A DNA stretch of 64,000 nucleotides from Planctomycetota bacterium (GTDB lineage: Bacteria; Planctomycetota; Planctomycetia; Pirellulales; Lacipirellulaceae), in contig JAJRSE010000142.1 of NCBI GenBank assembly GCA_024278955.1, positions 32,098 to 96,097 on the forward strand, read 5' to 3'. The position numbers and the translations under genes were made by a program. Every line of letters starts with the position of its first letter. Within the stretch, counting starts at the first letter, position 1. The notes beneath the pieces are model-generated. The model was not told the origin of the DNA, did not search any database, and was given only the letters and a program-made list of their open reading frames with translations. This document shows, piece after piece, positions 52,299-61,740 of this stretch.

Positions 52299-54338
52299 TT
52301 GAACATTCGCAGGTTTTCTTCAGTTCGAAGTAGGCTCCTGGCCTTGGCACTACTCGTTGCCTGCCTGGGATCTGGCTGCGCATCGACGTCGAACAAATGG
52401 GTGTCGCTACGTACCACTCCTCGTAACCCGCTTACCGAATCGCTAGGTCTCCTTACCAGGCAAGGCCCCAAGCCGACTGAGCGATCGATTCAACTTCTCC
52501 GCCGTTATAACCTTGAAGACGCACTTAAAGGCGACATCTCACAGCTTTTGGCTCAACTCGACAAAATCAATCAGCACGAGCCTAAGCGAGAACTTGTTTA
52601 CGTCATGGCCGAACTGGCCTATGTCGGTGCCAATCGGGCCGATCAGTCTAAAAAATCGGACAAAGCTCTCGAACTTTATGGCTCGGCAGTACTTCACGCT
52701 TATCGTTACCTGTTCGACGAACAATACGCCGTTGCCTCGAATCCTTACGACCCTGAGTTCCGGCACGCCTGCGACCTCTACAACGCAGCACTTGAAGGCA
52801 CTCTGCGAATTGTGCAAGCTCAAAAATCGCTGCGTCCTGGTACCACGCTCAATATCAAAACTGCTACCCACACTTGTCAACTTGAGATCAGTCTCAAAAG
52901 CGACGACTGGCATGAAGATGATTTCGACCACTTCGAATTTGTCTCTGATTACGAAGTTCACGGCCTTACGAACCACTACCACCAGTATGGCTTAGGGGTT
53001 CCTCTTATCGCGGTTCGACGCAAACACAAAGACACGACTCCGCGAGAAGAATTTTACCCCGAAGATCTTTCATTCCCCGTGACCGCGTTTTTGCGTGTGA
53101 AGTCTGATTCCGCTCCCAACTCCCTGCTTCAGCAAGCCTCCTTAGAGCTGCATGACCCGCTTGATAGCAACACCGTGCAAATCGCTCAGGCGAGTATCCC
53201 GTTAGAGACCGACTTGAGCACTCCGTTGGCTCATACCCTGAGCCAACCGTCATTAGACGACAACCGCCTTTCCACATTAGGGCTCTTGAACCCGGGCAAA
53301 ATCGAAAAGCTGCAAGGCCTCTACATGCTCGAACCATTCCAGCAAGACAAAATACCGGTCGTCATGGTCCACGGGCTTTGGTCGAGCCCGGTAACCTGGA
53401 TGGAGATGTTCAACGACCTACGTAGCGATCCCTTGATACGCGCAAACTATCAATTCTGGTTCTACCTTTATCCCTCCGGCCAACCATTTTGGTTCAGTGC
53501 TGCCCAGATGCGAGAAGACTTGGCCCATATGCAAAAATCGCTTGATCCCGAAGGCAAGTACCCAGCCTTGGGGCAAAGCATATTGGTTGGACACAGCATG
53601 GGAGGACTGGTTTCGAAGCTGCAAACGATCGATAGTGGCAATCAATTCTGGGAGACGCTTAGCGAGCGTCCTTTCGCCGAACTCCAGGCGGGCGATCAAA
53701 TTCGCGCGGGGCTCGCTCGTACCTTCTTCTTCGATCCGAATCCTTCTGTCAGTCGAGTTATTACGATCGGCACGCCCCACCGAGGTAGCAAAGTTGCCAA
53801 CGACACGACGCGATGGCTGGGCCGAAAGCTAATAAAAATCCCCTCGATGATCATGCAAGGGCGTCACGAGTTGGTTGCTAACAACCCAGGATTCTTCCGC
53901 GAGAACGCTCCCTTGGATGTGAAAACCAGTATCGATTCGCTTGCTCCTGAATCAACACTGCTTCCGGTGCTGCTTAACGCCCCAAAGGGGCCGTGGGTTC
54001 ACTACCACAACATCGTTGGCGAAATCCCTAAAAAGGGTATCACTGGCTGGCTTGTTGGTGGCAGCGGCGATGGTGTCGTCTCGCTCGATAGTGCGAAGCT
54101 CGATAACGTGCAATCACAAATCGTAGTCCCCTCCGACCACGTTAGCATCCATCGCCATCCCCAAAGCATTCTTGAAGTTCGTCGCATTCTTTTGCAACAC
54201 GTCGACGAACTGCGAAACTTTGCCAGACAAGAACCTGTCGTACCACGTTCGATTCCCACGCCCAGCGAGAACCAGTTCGTTCCCGCAGGGCAGGGCATGG
54301 CAACCGCAAGGGATCTTCAGCCCGCCATGACCCGTTAG
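52299..54338 (+). CDS. Alpha/beta hydrolase lipoprotein
   Basis: About 679 residues. Signal LLALALLVACLGSGC with an LGSGC lipobox gives a lipid-anchored protein. The C-terminal half is an alpha/beta hydrolase: oxyanion region VVMVHGLWSSPVTWMEM, nucleophile elbow LVGHSMGGLVSK, then Asp and His expected in VVPSDHVSIHRHP. The N-terminal half (to ~350) has no recognised domain. Start is likely TTG 52299 (GAGAAG about 7 bases upstream), or TTG 52224. Substrate unknown; an esterase or lipase is likely. Confidence 0.85.
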   Translation: MNIRRFSSVRSRLLALALLVACLGSGCASTSNKWVSLRTTPRNPLTESLGLLTRQGPKPTERSIQLLRRYNLEDALKGDISQLLAQLDKINQHEPKRELVYVMAELAYVGANRADQSKKSDKALELYGSAVLHAYRYLFDEQYAVASNPYDPEFRHACDLYNAALEGTLRIVQAQKSLRPGTTLNIKTATHTCQLEISLKSDDWHEDDFDHFEFVSDYEVHGLTNHYHQYGLGVPLIAVRRKHKDTTPREEFYPEDLSFPVTAFLRVKSDSAPNSLLQQASLELHDPLDSNTVQIAQASIPLETDLSTPLAHTLSQPSLDDNRLSTLGLLNPGKIEKLQGLYMLEPFQQDKIPVVMVHGLWSSPVTWMEMFNDLRSDPLIRANYQFWFYLYPSGQPFWFSAAQMREDLAHMQKSLDPEGKYPALGQSILVGHSMGGLVSKLQTIDSGNQFWETLSERPFAELQAGDQIRAGLARTFFFDPNPSVSRVITIGTPHRGSKVANDTTRWLGRKLIKIPSMIMQGRHELVANNPGFFRENAPLDVKTSIDSLAPESTLLPVLLNAPKGPWVHYHNIVGEIPKKGITGWLVGGSGDGVVSLDSAKLDNVQSQIVVPSDHVSIHRHPQSILEVRRILLQHVDELRNFARQEPVVPRSIPTPSENQFVPAGQGMATARDLQPAMTR

Positions 54339-54388
54339 CGGGCAAACATTAGCGGGCCGAATTTTCTAGGCCATTTTAGGTGCTGGCA

Positions 54389-54781
54389 CTAGATTGTAGG
54401 CGAGCTAAACGTGCTTGCCGACGGATGGCCTAGGCTCATTTCTACGGGTGCGACCGGCTTGGACGACATTCGTTCAGCTCGCTTTTTCGCAGGCCAATGG
54501 TTTGTCTGGTCGCGATGCGTTCTCGCAGAACTCGACTTCGCAGGCTTGCTATCCGAAGGCTGCCCCGCGGTGATTCCTTCGCCAACAAGTTCCTTGGTCG
54601 CTTTTTTGCTTTGAACGTCGTTATCCGCAACCTCAAACAGCAGCTCGCCTCGCAGGATGTTCACGTCGTTAGGAGCTTCGATTCCGAGTCGCACGGCCTT
54701 CCCTTTCAACTTCACTATCGTGATGACGATGGACGAACCGATGCAGATTTTTTCGTTTTGCTTCCGTGTAAGAACCAACAT
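54389..54781 (-). CDS. csrA: CsrA-family RNA-binding regulator, second copy, with long basic tail
   Basis: CsrA core MLVLTRKQNEKICIGSSIVITIVKLKGKAVRLGIEAPNDVNILRGELL (with an unusual KICIGSS strand), followed by about 75 residues rich in Lys, Ser, Pro and Arg that could extend RNA contact. 130 residues in all, about twice the family norm. GGGAG lies 6 bases before ATG 54781. It is convergent with the hydrolase gene. Differences in the core from the copy at 42245 suggest a distinct set of mRNA targets. Confidence 0.9.
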   Translation of the reverse strand: MLVLTRKQNEKICIGSSIVITIVKLKGKAVRLGIEAPNDVNILRGELLFEVADNDVQSKKATKELVGEGITAGQPSDSKPAKSSSARTHRDQTNHWPAKKRAERMSSKPVAPVEMSLGHPSASTFSSPTI

Positions 54782-55104
54782 GACACACTCCCTTGGTTGG
54801 AAAGAAAAGGTTTGCTTCAAAGAAAAGCGACTGCCTTGATAATTCAAATCATGAGAATTGGCAAAACAGAATTTCGCGTTTCAACCTCGCGATGACACGC
54901 AACCACCATACGCATAAGACATGCCAAAGGTGCGTTGGGTTCTCTGGATTACACGTATCTGACGGCTGGACAAGGAGTTACGTCTACAGTAGCAGTGCCA
55001 GCATGTTCAGCGACCACTGAACATTTACCAAGAGTTTGTAAATCTATTCCTTCAGAAAGGCTTCTGCGAAAGCCGCCCTATGCGGTAGCTCAAGATTGCC
55101 GGAG
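54782..55104. other. Intergenic region upstream of csrA2
   Basis: About 320 bases between the minus-strand uxaE stop and csrA2. It should hold the csrA2 promoter. The only structure seen is a palindrome at 55003-55024; no terminator with a T run after uxaE was recognised. Confidence 0.4.
55003..55024. promoter_or_regulatory. Operator-like palindrome upstream of csrA2
   Basis: Perfect 8-bp inverted repeat ATGTTCAG-N6-CTGAACAT, about 220 bases upstream of the csrA2 start and 80 bases past the uxaE stop. The lack of a T run argues against a terminator. It may bind a regulator of csrA2, possibly LexA-like, but the factor is unknown. Confidence 0.4.
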
Positions 55105-56373
55105 TTATGCATCGCGTGATTCGAGGCCGAAAAACAAGGGTTTGATATGCCGTTGATAGAGATTCTCGGTGACGTTTCTAGCAATCGACTCTTGGCAAGA
55201 CTCCAAGGCGTCTAGGTAGCGTTCGCCTAGTTGGGCTGCGATTTTGTAGCCGACGTGTAGCAGCTGTCTGAAGTGAGGATTGAATTGCTCGCATTTCGGA
55301 TCGTGCCGGAGCGAATCGACGTACTGTTTTGAACTCCAAGCGTCGGTAACCTCGGGCGATGGCAGCTGGCTCCAGTCGATATCGATGACCGAGGCGTACG
55401 GATTGCAGAGTTGCTCTGCGTTTTCGTGTGCGGCGCGATAGATGGTTTTCGCAACTTGTAAACCCTCGCCGCCGGCTTCGGCCATCCCGATAAGCTCTTC
55501 TAGCCAGGTGGTGCCAGCCGTTTTTACATGCACGCCTGCATTGTGTTTTCGTAGCCCAGCTTTAATTGAATCGTAGATCGAAAACTTATCGCTGCCGGAA
55601 TGGACGCTGAGTTTAAGGTTCTTAGGAAGGTTGTAGCGATCGACGACATAAGAGATGACCGCGAGGTCTTCGTCGAATTCTTTGGCAAATTGCGATACCT
55701 GGCCAACGTAGTCGACTCCTTTGTTGAATCGGCCAGTAAACTTAGGGGCAATTGTTTGTATCGGAATGCCCTGGTCTGCTATCGCGGCTAAAATCACGAG
55801 CATCTCAAGCGGCGTTTGTGGATCGTCGGTTTCATCCATCGAGACTTCGGTGATGAAAGAGCCGTCTGGCTTCGCTGATTGGATATGACGAAAAATATCG
55901 CCCGCCTGTTGCACTGCGTAGAGATAACGCCGAACAATTTCCGTAACCGTAGCGATGGTCGTCGAGAGAGGGTTCGCAATGCCAGGCACTTCGATTTTTC
56001 CAACCAACTCGGCATGGCGATCAAGAAATTCATTTACTTTCTGATCGCTCGCAGGCTTGCCGATGGAGTCGGCGACGTCGATCGTAAAAAAATCGCTGAT
56101 GGCGAGGTAGCCGTCGACGGTGTCGAGATTGATATGATCGGCGTCGACATGATAGGGCAGGTGCCAAGCTTGAGCTTTTACGGCAGCGTCGGCCGCTTTG
56201 CGAGTCTCCTCGGGTCGGGAGCCTATGGTGGTATGCTCGCGATGGGACTTGTTCCAGACAGGGACAATCTCAACGCCTGAGAGAGCCGCTTTTTTGACGG
56301 CTTGCAATTGAGCCTCTGCTTGATGGGCAAAGCGGTCTCCGACTCCGAGTGAGTATTTGGCTAGTTGAATCAT
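55105..56373 (-). CDS. uxaE: Tagaturonate epimerase (UxaE family)
   Basis: Likely interconverts D-tagaturonate and D-fructuronate, linking galacturonate and glucuronate catabolism. 422 residues. Recognised by the family-like end LSVHSGSDKFSIYDSIKAGL...HVKTAGTTWLEELI and by the metal-site stretches HVDADHINLD and TEVSMDETDDPQTP. It is followed by no catabolic partner on the same strand but lies 90 bases downstream of a symporter gene that may carry the substrate. The family call is by memory of the motif, not a search. Confidence 0.72.
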   Translation of the reverse strand: MIQLAKYSLGVGDRFAHQAEAQLQAVKKAALSGVEIVPVWNKSHREHTTIGSRPEETRKAADAAVKAQAWHLPYHVDADHINLDTVDGYLAISDFFTIDVADSIGKPASDQKVNEFLDRHAELVGKIEVPGIANPLSTTIATVTEIVRRYLYAVQQAGDIFRHIQSAKPDGSFITEVSMDETDDPQTPLEMLVILAAIADQGIPIQTIAPKFTGRFNKGVDYVGQVSQFAKEFDEDLAVISYVVDRYNLPKNLKLSVHSGSDKFSIYDSIKAGLRKHNAGVHVKTAGTTWLEELIGMAEAGGEGLQVAKTIYRAAHENAEQLCNPYASVIDIDWSQLPSPEVTDAWSSKQYVDSLRHDPKCEQFNPHFRQLLHVGYKIAAQLGERYLDALESCQESIARNVTENLYQRHIKPLFFGLESRDA

Positions 56374-56462
56374 ACTGGCTGAAAATGAGGGGTTGGGGTA
56401 AAATATTCACGGAGATAATGAAAATCGCTGCTACTATCGAAAAAAACGAACTTCTTGCCTTC

Positions 56463-58652
56463 TCAACTCCCAATACTTGCTACCCAGCTTGCAAGCAGCA
56501 CAAATAGTGCGCAAATACCGACGCTCACGATAAACCCGATCGAGTCGGTCGTGGTTGGTTTCTGAATTTCTAGATTGGTACCTGGGAACATTTTTCGATA
56601 ATCAAATCGATCGGGCGAGGCGTAGGAAAGCTCCAGCTCATGCTGGTCGTCTTCAATTTCAGGTTGAACGGGCGTCTTCATTTTGACGTAGTACCTGTCC
56701 AACGCCTCCTTCGAGCCAGGACGAGTTATCAGACTCAGCAGGATCATCACGAGGAAGGGGGAGATAATTCGTGGCGGGAGCCGCAAGGTTTGCAACATTG
56801 CCTTGTCGGTTTTCCTCAAATCCATGCCTAAAAGCTGGTAGAGGATAAAATCAAGACTCACCCGGCCTTGTCCAACGAACGTCCCCTCCTTTCGCTGGGT
56901 GACAACCACCTTGGAACCCTCCTCGCTTTCGACACGAGAAACCTCAACCAAGGTGGACTCGCCTTCTAGGCTTTTCCAAAAAACGGCCTGCCCACCCGCT
57001 GAGAAAGTATCGAGAAGTGAGCTGCCCAGAGTTACAGGCACAGGCCTTTCGCCAACGGGTGCTTCGCTTGCATCCCAAATCGTAATCGCAGCTTGTCGCT
57101 TGGCGACATCCGAGGCCGTAGCCGTACGTTTCAGCGAAGTCGTAACCACATCGGTGCTGATGGCCAGGTTTTGGTTATTCCGTAAGGAGGGCATCATCAT
57201 GGGTAGGACGTAAGGGACCAAATAGAAAAACGCTACCAGAAAGGCGATTGTCCCCCAGGCGGCCGCGGTTGTGGCGCGACGCCAAAACATGCCAAGCCAG
57301 AAAGGGGCCGCGAAAATCATCGTGATTTCCAACGCAGTGACGTACTGCCCTAGTACGTCGAAGTAAATCAATGAGACGACCGATGCACCAGCGATAATCA
57401 AGAATCCAGCGATTCTCCCTGCATTGACGTAACTTTTTTCAGACGCATTGGGATTGAAATACGGAGCGTAAATATTGCGAACTAGTAACGCTGCCGAAAC
57501 CAACATGTAACAGTCGGCAGTCGACATTAGGGCTGCCAGCAAACAGGCAAGCATTAAACCCACTAAACCAATATAGACGCCACCGATTGTGACGTTGCCA
57601 AGAATTTCTCTTGAGGCCACCCCCCAAGCTCGTTCGGGGTCCTGAGAAATCTCCAGGCTATCTGCCAGCAAGGCCACTACAATCAATCCGGTCAGCGCCC
57701 AGCCGATCGTACAGAATCGCTTTAAGAAATTCCCGGTTACGAGCCCAATCCGTGCCGCTTGCTCCGACTTTGCCGACCCGCCTCCCGTAGCAATGAAGTG
57801 AGGCTGGACCACAATACCGACGAGTCCAAGTAGCGAAAGCGAAACAATGTAGTGCAAAGGAAATTCGCCCGAGCGGGGACCTCCAAAAAGCTGGAAGCTG
57901 TCGTCGCTGACTCGCTCGTGCATTATTTTAAACCCATCCATCGTACTAAGTGTAGTAACTTCGACTCCTGCGTTGGCCGCATAGTCAGCTCCGTACTTTT
58001 CGACCAAAGCTGAGAGTCCATAAGGAATCAGAATAATGGAAAGCAGGATAATACAGAGCCCCTGGACCAAGTCGGTCCAATAGGCGGCAGCCAACCCTCC
58101 GATAACGCCATAGGAGACAACGACGACCGCAATAATTGGAACCAAGACAAATCTTAGGTCGCTGGGGTCTTCGGAGCCGATCCAACTTACCATCGTTAAA
58201 ATGGTCGCTTCGCCAATGAGTGGCTCCGCAACTTTGCTGATCGCCGAGAACATCGCAGACAGGTAGCTGATGCTAAACACAAACCCAAAGATGGTATAGG
58301 CAACTCCCATCGCTTGACTCTCGTACCGTTCGACAAACCAGTCGCCAGTTGTGAGGTGCCGCATTCGGCGATACCAAATCGCGAAAATCCAATAGAACGG
58401 CGTAACGAACAACCACATCAACGCGCTCCATACGCCGCTCAAGCCACTTGTCCAAGTAGCGCGTCCCACGTTGATCGGGTCTTGCGAGCCAGTGCCCGAT
58501 CCAAAGGCAGCAAAGGTTTGCAGGAGCTTGCCGAAGCCACGGCCTCCCATGAAATAGTCTTCTTGCTTTTTGACTCGCATCGCGCAAATTATGCCAATGA
58601 AGAGCATTGCAATAAAGTAGCCCGCAAGGACAAGGATATCAGCGGTTTGCAT
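56463..58652 (-). CDS. Sodium:solute symporter (SSS family) with large C-terminal insertion
   Basis: 729 residues, well above the usual ~500-550. Core helices are normal (DILVLAGYFIAMLFIGIICAM, GSGTGSQDPINVGRATW, LAALMSTADCYMLVSAALLVRN as the TM8 sodium-site region). After residue ~500, about 110 polar residues (from NNQNLAISTDVV to GQGRVSLDFILY) are inserted before the last helices, and another acidic stretch (QPEIEDDQHELELSY) precedes the final TM. The insert could be a soluble domain or an added substrate module. ATG 58652 with AGGAAG 7 bases upstream. Probably co-transcribed with uxaE. Confidence 0.85.
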   Translation of the reverse strand: MQTADILVLAGYFIAMLFIGIICAMRVKKQEDYFMGGRGFGKLLQTFAAFGSGTGSQDPINVGRATWTSGLSGVWSALMWLFVTPFYWIFAIWYRRMRHLTTGDWFVERYESQAMGVAYTIFGFVFSISYLSAMFSAISKVAEPLIGEATILTMVSWIGSEDPSDLRFVLVPIIAVVVVSYGVIGGLAAAYWTDLVQGLCIILLSIILIPYGLSALVEKYGADYAANAGVEVTTLSTMDGFKIMHERVSDDSFQLFGGPRSGEFPLHYIVSLSLLGLVGIVVQPHFIATGGGSAKSEQAARIGLVTGNFLKRFCTIGWALTGLIVVALLADSLEISQDPERAWGVASREILGNVTIGGVYIGLVGLMLACLLAALMSTADCYMLVSAALLVRNIYAPYFNPNASEKSYVNAGRIAGFLIIAGASVVSLIYFDVLGQYVTALEITMIFAAPFWLGMFWRRATTAAAWGTIAFLVAFFYLVPYVLPMMMPSLRNNQNLAISTDVVTTSLKRTATASDVAKRQAAITIWDASEAPVGERPVPVTLGSSLLDTFSAGGQAVFWKSLEGESTLVEVSRVESEEGSKVVVTQRKEGTFVGQGRVSLDFILYQLLGMDLRKTDKAMLQTLRLPPRIISPFLVMILLSLITRPGSKEALDRYYVKMKTPVQPEIEDDQHELELSYASPDRFDYRKMFPGTNLEIQKPTTTDSIGFIVSVGICALFVLLASWVASIGS

Positions 58653-58732
58653 CTTGTACTTCCTGTTTATCAAGCCAAATGAATTTCAGAAACGGGCTGG
58701 TCTTACCTGTTTTTTTATCTAAACAATCGATT

Positions 58733-58782
58733 AGGCTTTGTCTCAAAAACCTGGGCGACAAACGTGTTTTGAGACAAAGCCT
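58733..58782. repeat. 16-bp inverted repeat (hairpin or MITE remnant)
   Basis: AGGCTTTGTCTCAAAA at 58733-58748 and its exact complement at 58767-58782, around an 18-base loop. It could be a factor-independent terminator or the closed remnant of a small transposon. It abuts the 41-bp repeat copy at 58786. Confidence 0.7.
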
Positions 58783-58785
58783 GGT

Positions 58786-58826
58786 GCGTGTCGCACGGAT
58801 GGGTTCAGATCACCGCACTGGCATTT
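58786..58826 (+). repeat. 41-bp double-hairpin repeat, copy 3
   Basis: Begins GCGTGTCGCACGGATGGG and ends GCACTGGCATTT. It differs from copy 2 at about five positions, yet the first stem is kept. The next bases (CGTCAA, TGCGAT) also resemble the flank of copy 1, so the unit may be about 60 bp long. Confidence 0.65.
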
Positions 58827-59192
58827 TAGCGTCAAGCTGCGATATAAAAAGTCTCTTGAGAATTCGCCATTGAACCATAATGGAGACTCGGCGGCTAGCC
58901 GCTGGCACAGCGATGTTCCAAGAGGCAAGAGAGGTGTGCCTACCACGGAAGTCAGATGAGGAAGATTGCCTAAGTGGGAAGGCAGGGGGCCTTTTTCGTT
59001 GTCTCGATGGGGTTGGTATGAATCCTGTCAGACTGATACGTGAAACGATTCATGTGGGGGCAAGAATTTTCTCTCTTGCTCCGGTAACCTTATTGTGCCG
59101 AAGATTTCTCTTGGATAATATAGTGAGGGTAAAAACTGGATTTATGCGTAAATTTGAATCAATCTGCTAGGTCGACGAAGCGAGGTATTTAA

Positions 59193-59942
59193 GTGAAAGT
59201 TCTTGTTAGCTCTTCTAAGGAAGAAATGGGCCGCCAGGCAGCCGCCGAGGGTGCTGAGATTATTCGCAAAACGATTGCAAACCAAGAGAATGCGACAATT
59301 ATCGTAGCAACCGGTGCTTCGCAATTTGAAATGCTTTCGGCGCTTATTGAAGAGCCCGATATCGACTGGTCGAAGGTCACGGGCTTTCACCTGGATGAAT
59401 ACACGGGGATGTCAATTACGCATCCGGCTTCGTTTCGGAAGTATTTGAAAGAGCGATTCGTCGACAAGATTTCCATTGGCGTTTTCAACTATGTCGACGG
59501 AGAAGGCCTTGATGGCAAGGGCGACGTGGCGGCTGAGTGTGAGCGGCTTGATCAACTAATTTCTGAACAGACGGTAGACGTTGCCTTTGTTGGCATTGGC
59601 GAGAATGGGCACCTTGCGTTTAACGACCCTCCCGCTGATTTTGAAACGGAGAAGCCTTACCTGATCGTCGACCTCGATGAGGCTTGCCGAAAGCAGCAAC
59701 TGGGGGAAGGTTGGTTCCCAACCTTTGAGGACGTGCCGAGCCAGGCGGTTAGCATGTCGATCCGTCAGATCATGAAATCGAAGCACATCGTCTGCACCGT
59801 GCCGGATGAGCGAAAAGCTAAGGCCGTACAAAGCACGGTCGAAGGACCGGTTACCAACCGGGTTCCCGCCTCGATATTGCAAGAGCACGGGGCGATGACG
59901 CTTTATCTTGACGAGCCGGCCGCCAGTTTGTTGAAAAGCTAG
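59193..59942 (+). CDS. nagB: Glucosamine-6-phosphate deaminase (NagB)
   Basis: Converts glucosamine-6-phosphate to fructose-6-phosphate and ammonia, the last step of amino-sugar breakdown. 249 residues with [11 protein letters not shown] (active-site Asp) and [16 protein letters not shown] (His/Asn of the ring-opening site). Start is GTG 59193, with GAGG about 8 bases upstream. It lies between two symporter genes. It lacks obvious C-terminal allosteric residues, as in the smaller Gram-positive type. Confidence 0.92.
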   Translation: MKVLVSSSKEEMGRQAAAEGAEIIRKTIANQENATIIVATGASQFEMLSALIEEPDIDWSKVTGFHLDEYTGMSITHPASFRKYLKERFVDKISIGVFNYVDGEGLDGKGDVAAECERLDQLISEQTVDVAFVGIGENGHLAFNDPPADFETEKPYLIVDLDEACRKQQLGEGWFPTFEDVPSQAVSMSIRQIMKSKHIVCTVPDERKAKAVQSTVEGPVTNRVPASILQEHGAMTLYLDEPAASLLKS

Positions 59943-60025
59943 CGAGGATTCCGTTTAAGACTCTCCGCCTTACACTCGGCTAGTTTCACCACGATTCCCT
60001 TCCGATGAATTTTTTGGGAACGAAA

Positions 60026-61666
60026 TTAATTAGCGAAGGGCTCTAGGGTTGAAAAATCGGCGAACGTTACATAGATCAAAACAACGGCTGCGACCAGGAG
60101 GAGCCCGATAAAATTGGCGTACTTGAACGGTGTCATGTCAACTGCACCGACATCCTGTTGCACCCATTCGGTTTCTCGTGGTTTTAATTCGCCAATGACC
60201 AACATCAGGATGACGAGCCAGCTGAACACGAGGCCTAGGAAATGAAACTCGTGTAGGGAGGCGACGATTGTGTCGAATGGCGGCACAAAGTATCCGATGG
60301 CAATGACTGCGAATCCGCATACGAGGCCAATTTTTGCAGCAACTGCTGGGACACGCTTCGACAACATCCCGACCAAGACCACAGCGAAGATTGGGATAAA
60401 GTACATACCATTCATTTTTTGAAGGTAGTCAAAAATGCTGTCGGTCATATCTAGCAAGGGTGCGATGCTCATCGCGAGAAGGGCAATGACCCAGCCGAAA
60501 ATTTTTCCGGATCGGACGACCTGCTCCTCGGTTGCCTCTTTGCGAAAAACGTTCTTATACAACCCTAAACTGAAAAGGGTGCAAGAGCTATTGAGAGCCG
60601 AATTGAAACTGGAAAGTATTGCGCCAATCATCGCAGCAGCAAAAAAACCGGTTAGCGGCTTAGGTAAGACTCGGTTCACAAGCATTCCGTAGGCGTGGTC
60701 GGCTTTGATGTCTTCTCCCGCAAGCAGGCTGTAGGCAATCATGCCAGGGATGACAAGATACAAGGGGCCGATCAGCTTGAAGGCACCGGTTAGCAAAACG
60801 CCTTTTTGCCCTTCGGCCAAGCTGCTTGCGCCGAGTGTCCGCTGAATGATTTGCTGGTTGGTTGTCCAATAAAAAAGATTGAGCAGGAGAATGCCGGAGA
60901 AGACCGACCCAAAAGGCACGGAAGACTTTTGCCCTCCGACCGAATTGAAGCGTTCTTTTTGCTGCTCTAGAAGCAGGCTGGCCCCTTCAGCCATTCCGCC
61001 TTCACCACCAAGTTCTCCCAAGGCGAATACGGTAATTAGGAAACCTCCTATGAGTAGGCCAATACCGTTGAGCGTGTCAGAGACGGCCACTGTTCGTAAG
61101 CCACCGAAGATCGCGTAGAGCGACCCAAGAATGCCGACAGCAAACACAATCAGATACAACGTCACGAAATCTGGATCGAATCCGAAAACGGGGGGGACAC
61201 TGAGCATGCTTTGGACATCCAGAATTCCAATCATCCCGGTCGCGCCAGTGTAGAGGATGATGGGCAATAGGATGCCTACGTATGCGACGAGGAATATCAG
61301 ATTGGTGATCACTTGAGTTTGATGATCGAAGCGGATCTCTAGGAACTGCGGCACGGTGGCCACACCGCTTTTCAGAAACCGTGGCAGGAAGAAGAGTGCC
61401 ATCACGACCAACGCGATGACGGCGACCACTTCCCAGACCATGACGCAGAGTCCATCGGTGAAGGCGGCACCATTCAGACCGACCATTTGCTCGGTCGAGA
61501 GATTGGTCAGCAAGAGCGAACCGGCAATTAGGGGAAACGTGAGCGAGCGGCCTCCCAGAAAATATCCTTGGCTACTTTTGTGGTCGTCATGGCGTGTGAA
61601 TAACCAAGTGAGCACACCTACCAAGGTGGTGAAGAATAGGAAGGAAATAAGTGTTATGGTAGGCAT
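60026..61666 (-). CDS. Sodium:sugar symporter (SSS family, SglT-like)
   Basis: 546 residues with about 14 TM helices. Seen: [40 protein letters not shown] (N-terminal core, close to sugar transporters SGLT/vSGLT), [21 protein letters not shown] and [26 protein letters not shown] (TM8 region). Likely imports a hexose such as galactose, since galK is the next upstream gene 75 bases away on the same strand and probably in the same transcript. Substrate is inferred. Confidence 0.9.
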   Translation of the reverse strand: MPTITLISFLFFTTLVGVLTWLFTRHDDHKSSQGYFLGGRSLTFPLIAGSLLLTNLSTEQMVGLNGAAFTDGLCVMVWEVVAVIALVVMALFFLPRFLKSGVATVPQFLEIRFDHQTQVITNLIFLVAYVGILLPIILYTGATGMIGILDVQSMLSVPPVFGFDPDFVTLYLIVFAVGILGSLYAIFGGLRTVAVSDTLNGIGLLIGGFLITVFALGELGGEGGMAEGASLLLEQQKERFNSVGGQKSSVPFGSVFSGILLLNLFYWTTNQQIIQRTLGASSLAEGQKGVLLTGAFKLIGPLYLVIPGMIAYSLLAGEDIKADHAYGMLVNRVLPKPLTGFFAAAMIGAILSSFNSALNSSCTLFSLGLYKNVFRKEATEEQVVRSGKIFGWVIALLAMSIAPLLDMTDSIFDYLQKMNGMYFIPIFAVVLVGMLSKRVPAVAAKIGLVCGFAVIAIGYFVPPFDTIVASLHEFHFLGLVFSWLVILMLVIGELKPRETEWVQQDVGAVDMTPFKYANFIGLLLVAAVVLIYVTFADFSTLEPFAN

Positions 61667-61740
61667 CTAGTTTCCACCTTGTTTGACTATTTTCAACTGC
61701 CGTGTAGGAGTTCTAGCGTACCGTCTCTATCGGCGTTTCG

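Larger units (their letters stand above)
58653..59192. other. Intergenic region with hairpin and repeats
   Basis: About 540 bases between a minus-strand symporter gene and the plus-strand nagB, so it must hold two divergent promoters. It contains the inverted repeat 58733-58782, the repeat copy 58786-58826, and a small GCGGCTAGCCGC palindrome near 58890. No credible open frame. Confidence 0.55.

Noticed and set aside
58890..58905. GCGGCTAGCCGC palindrome as operator
   Set aside because: Short, GC-rich and without a second copy or nearby promoter that could be recognised here.
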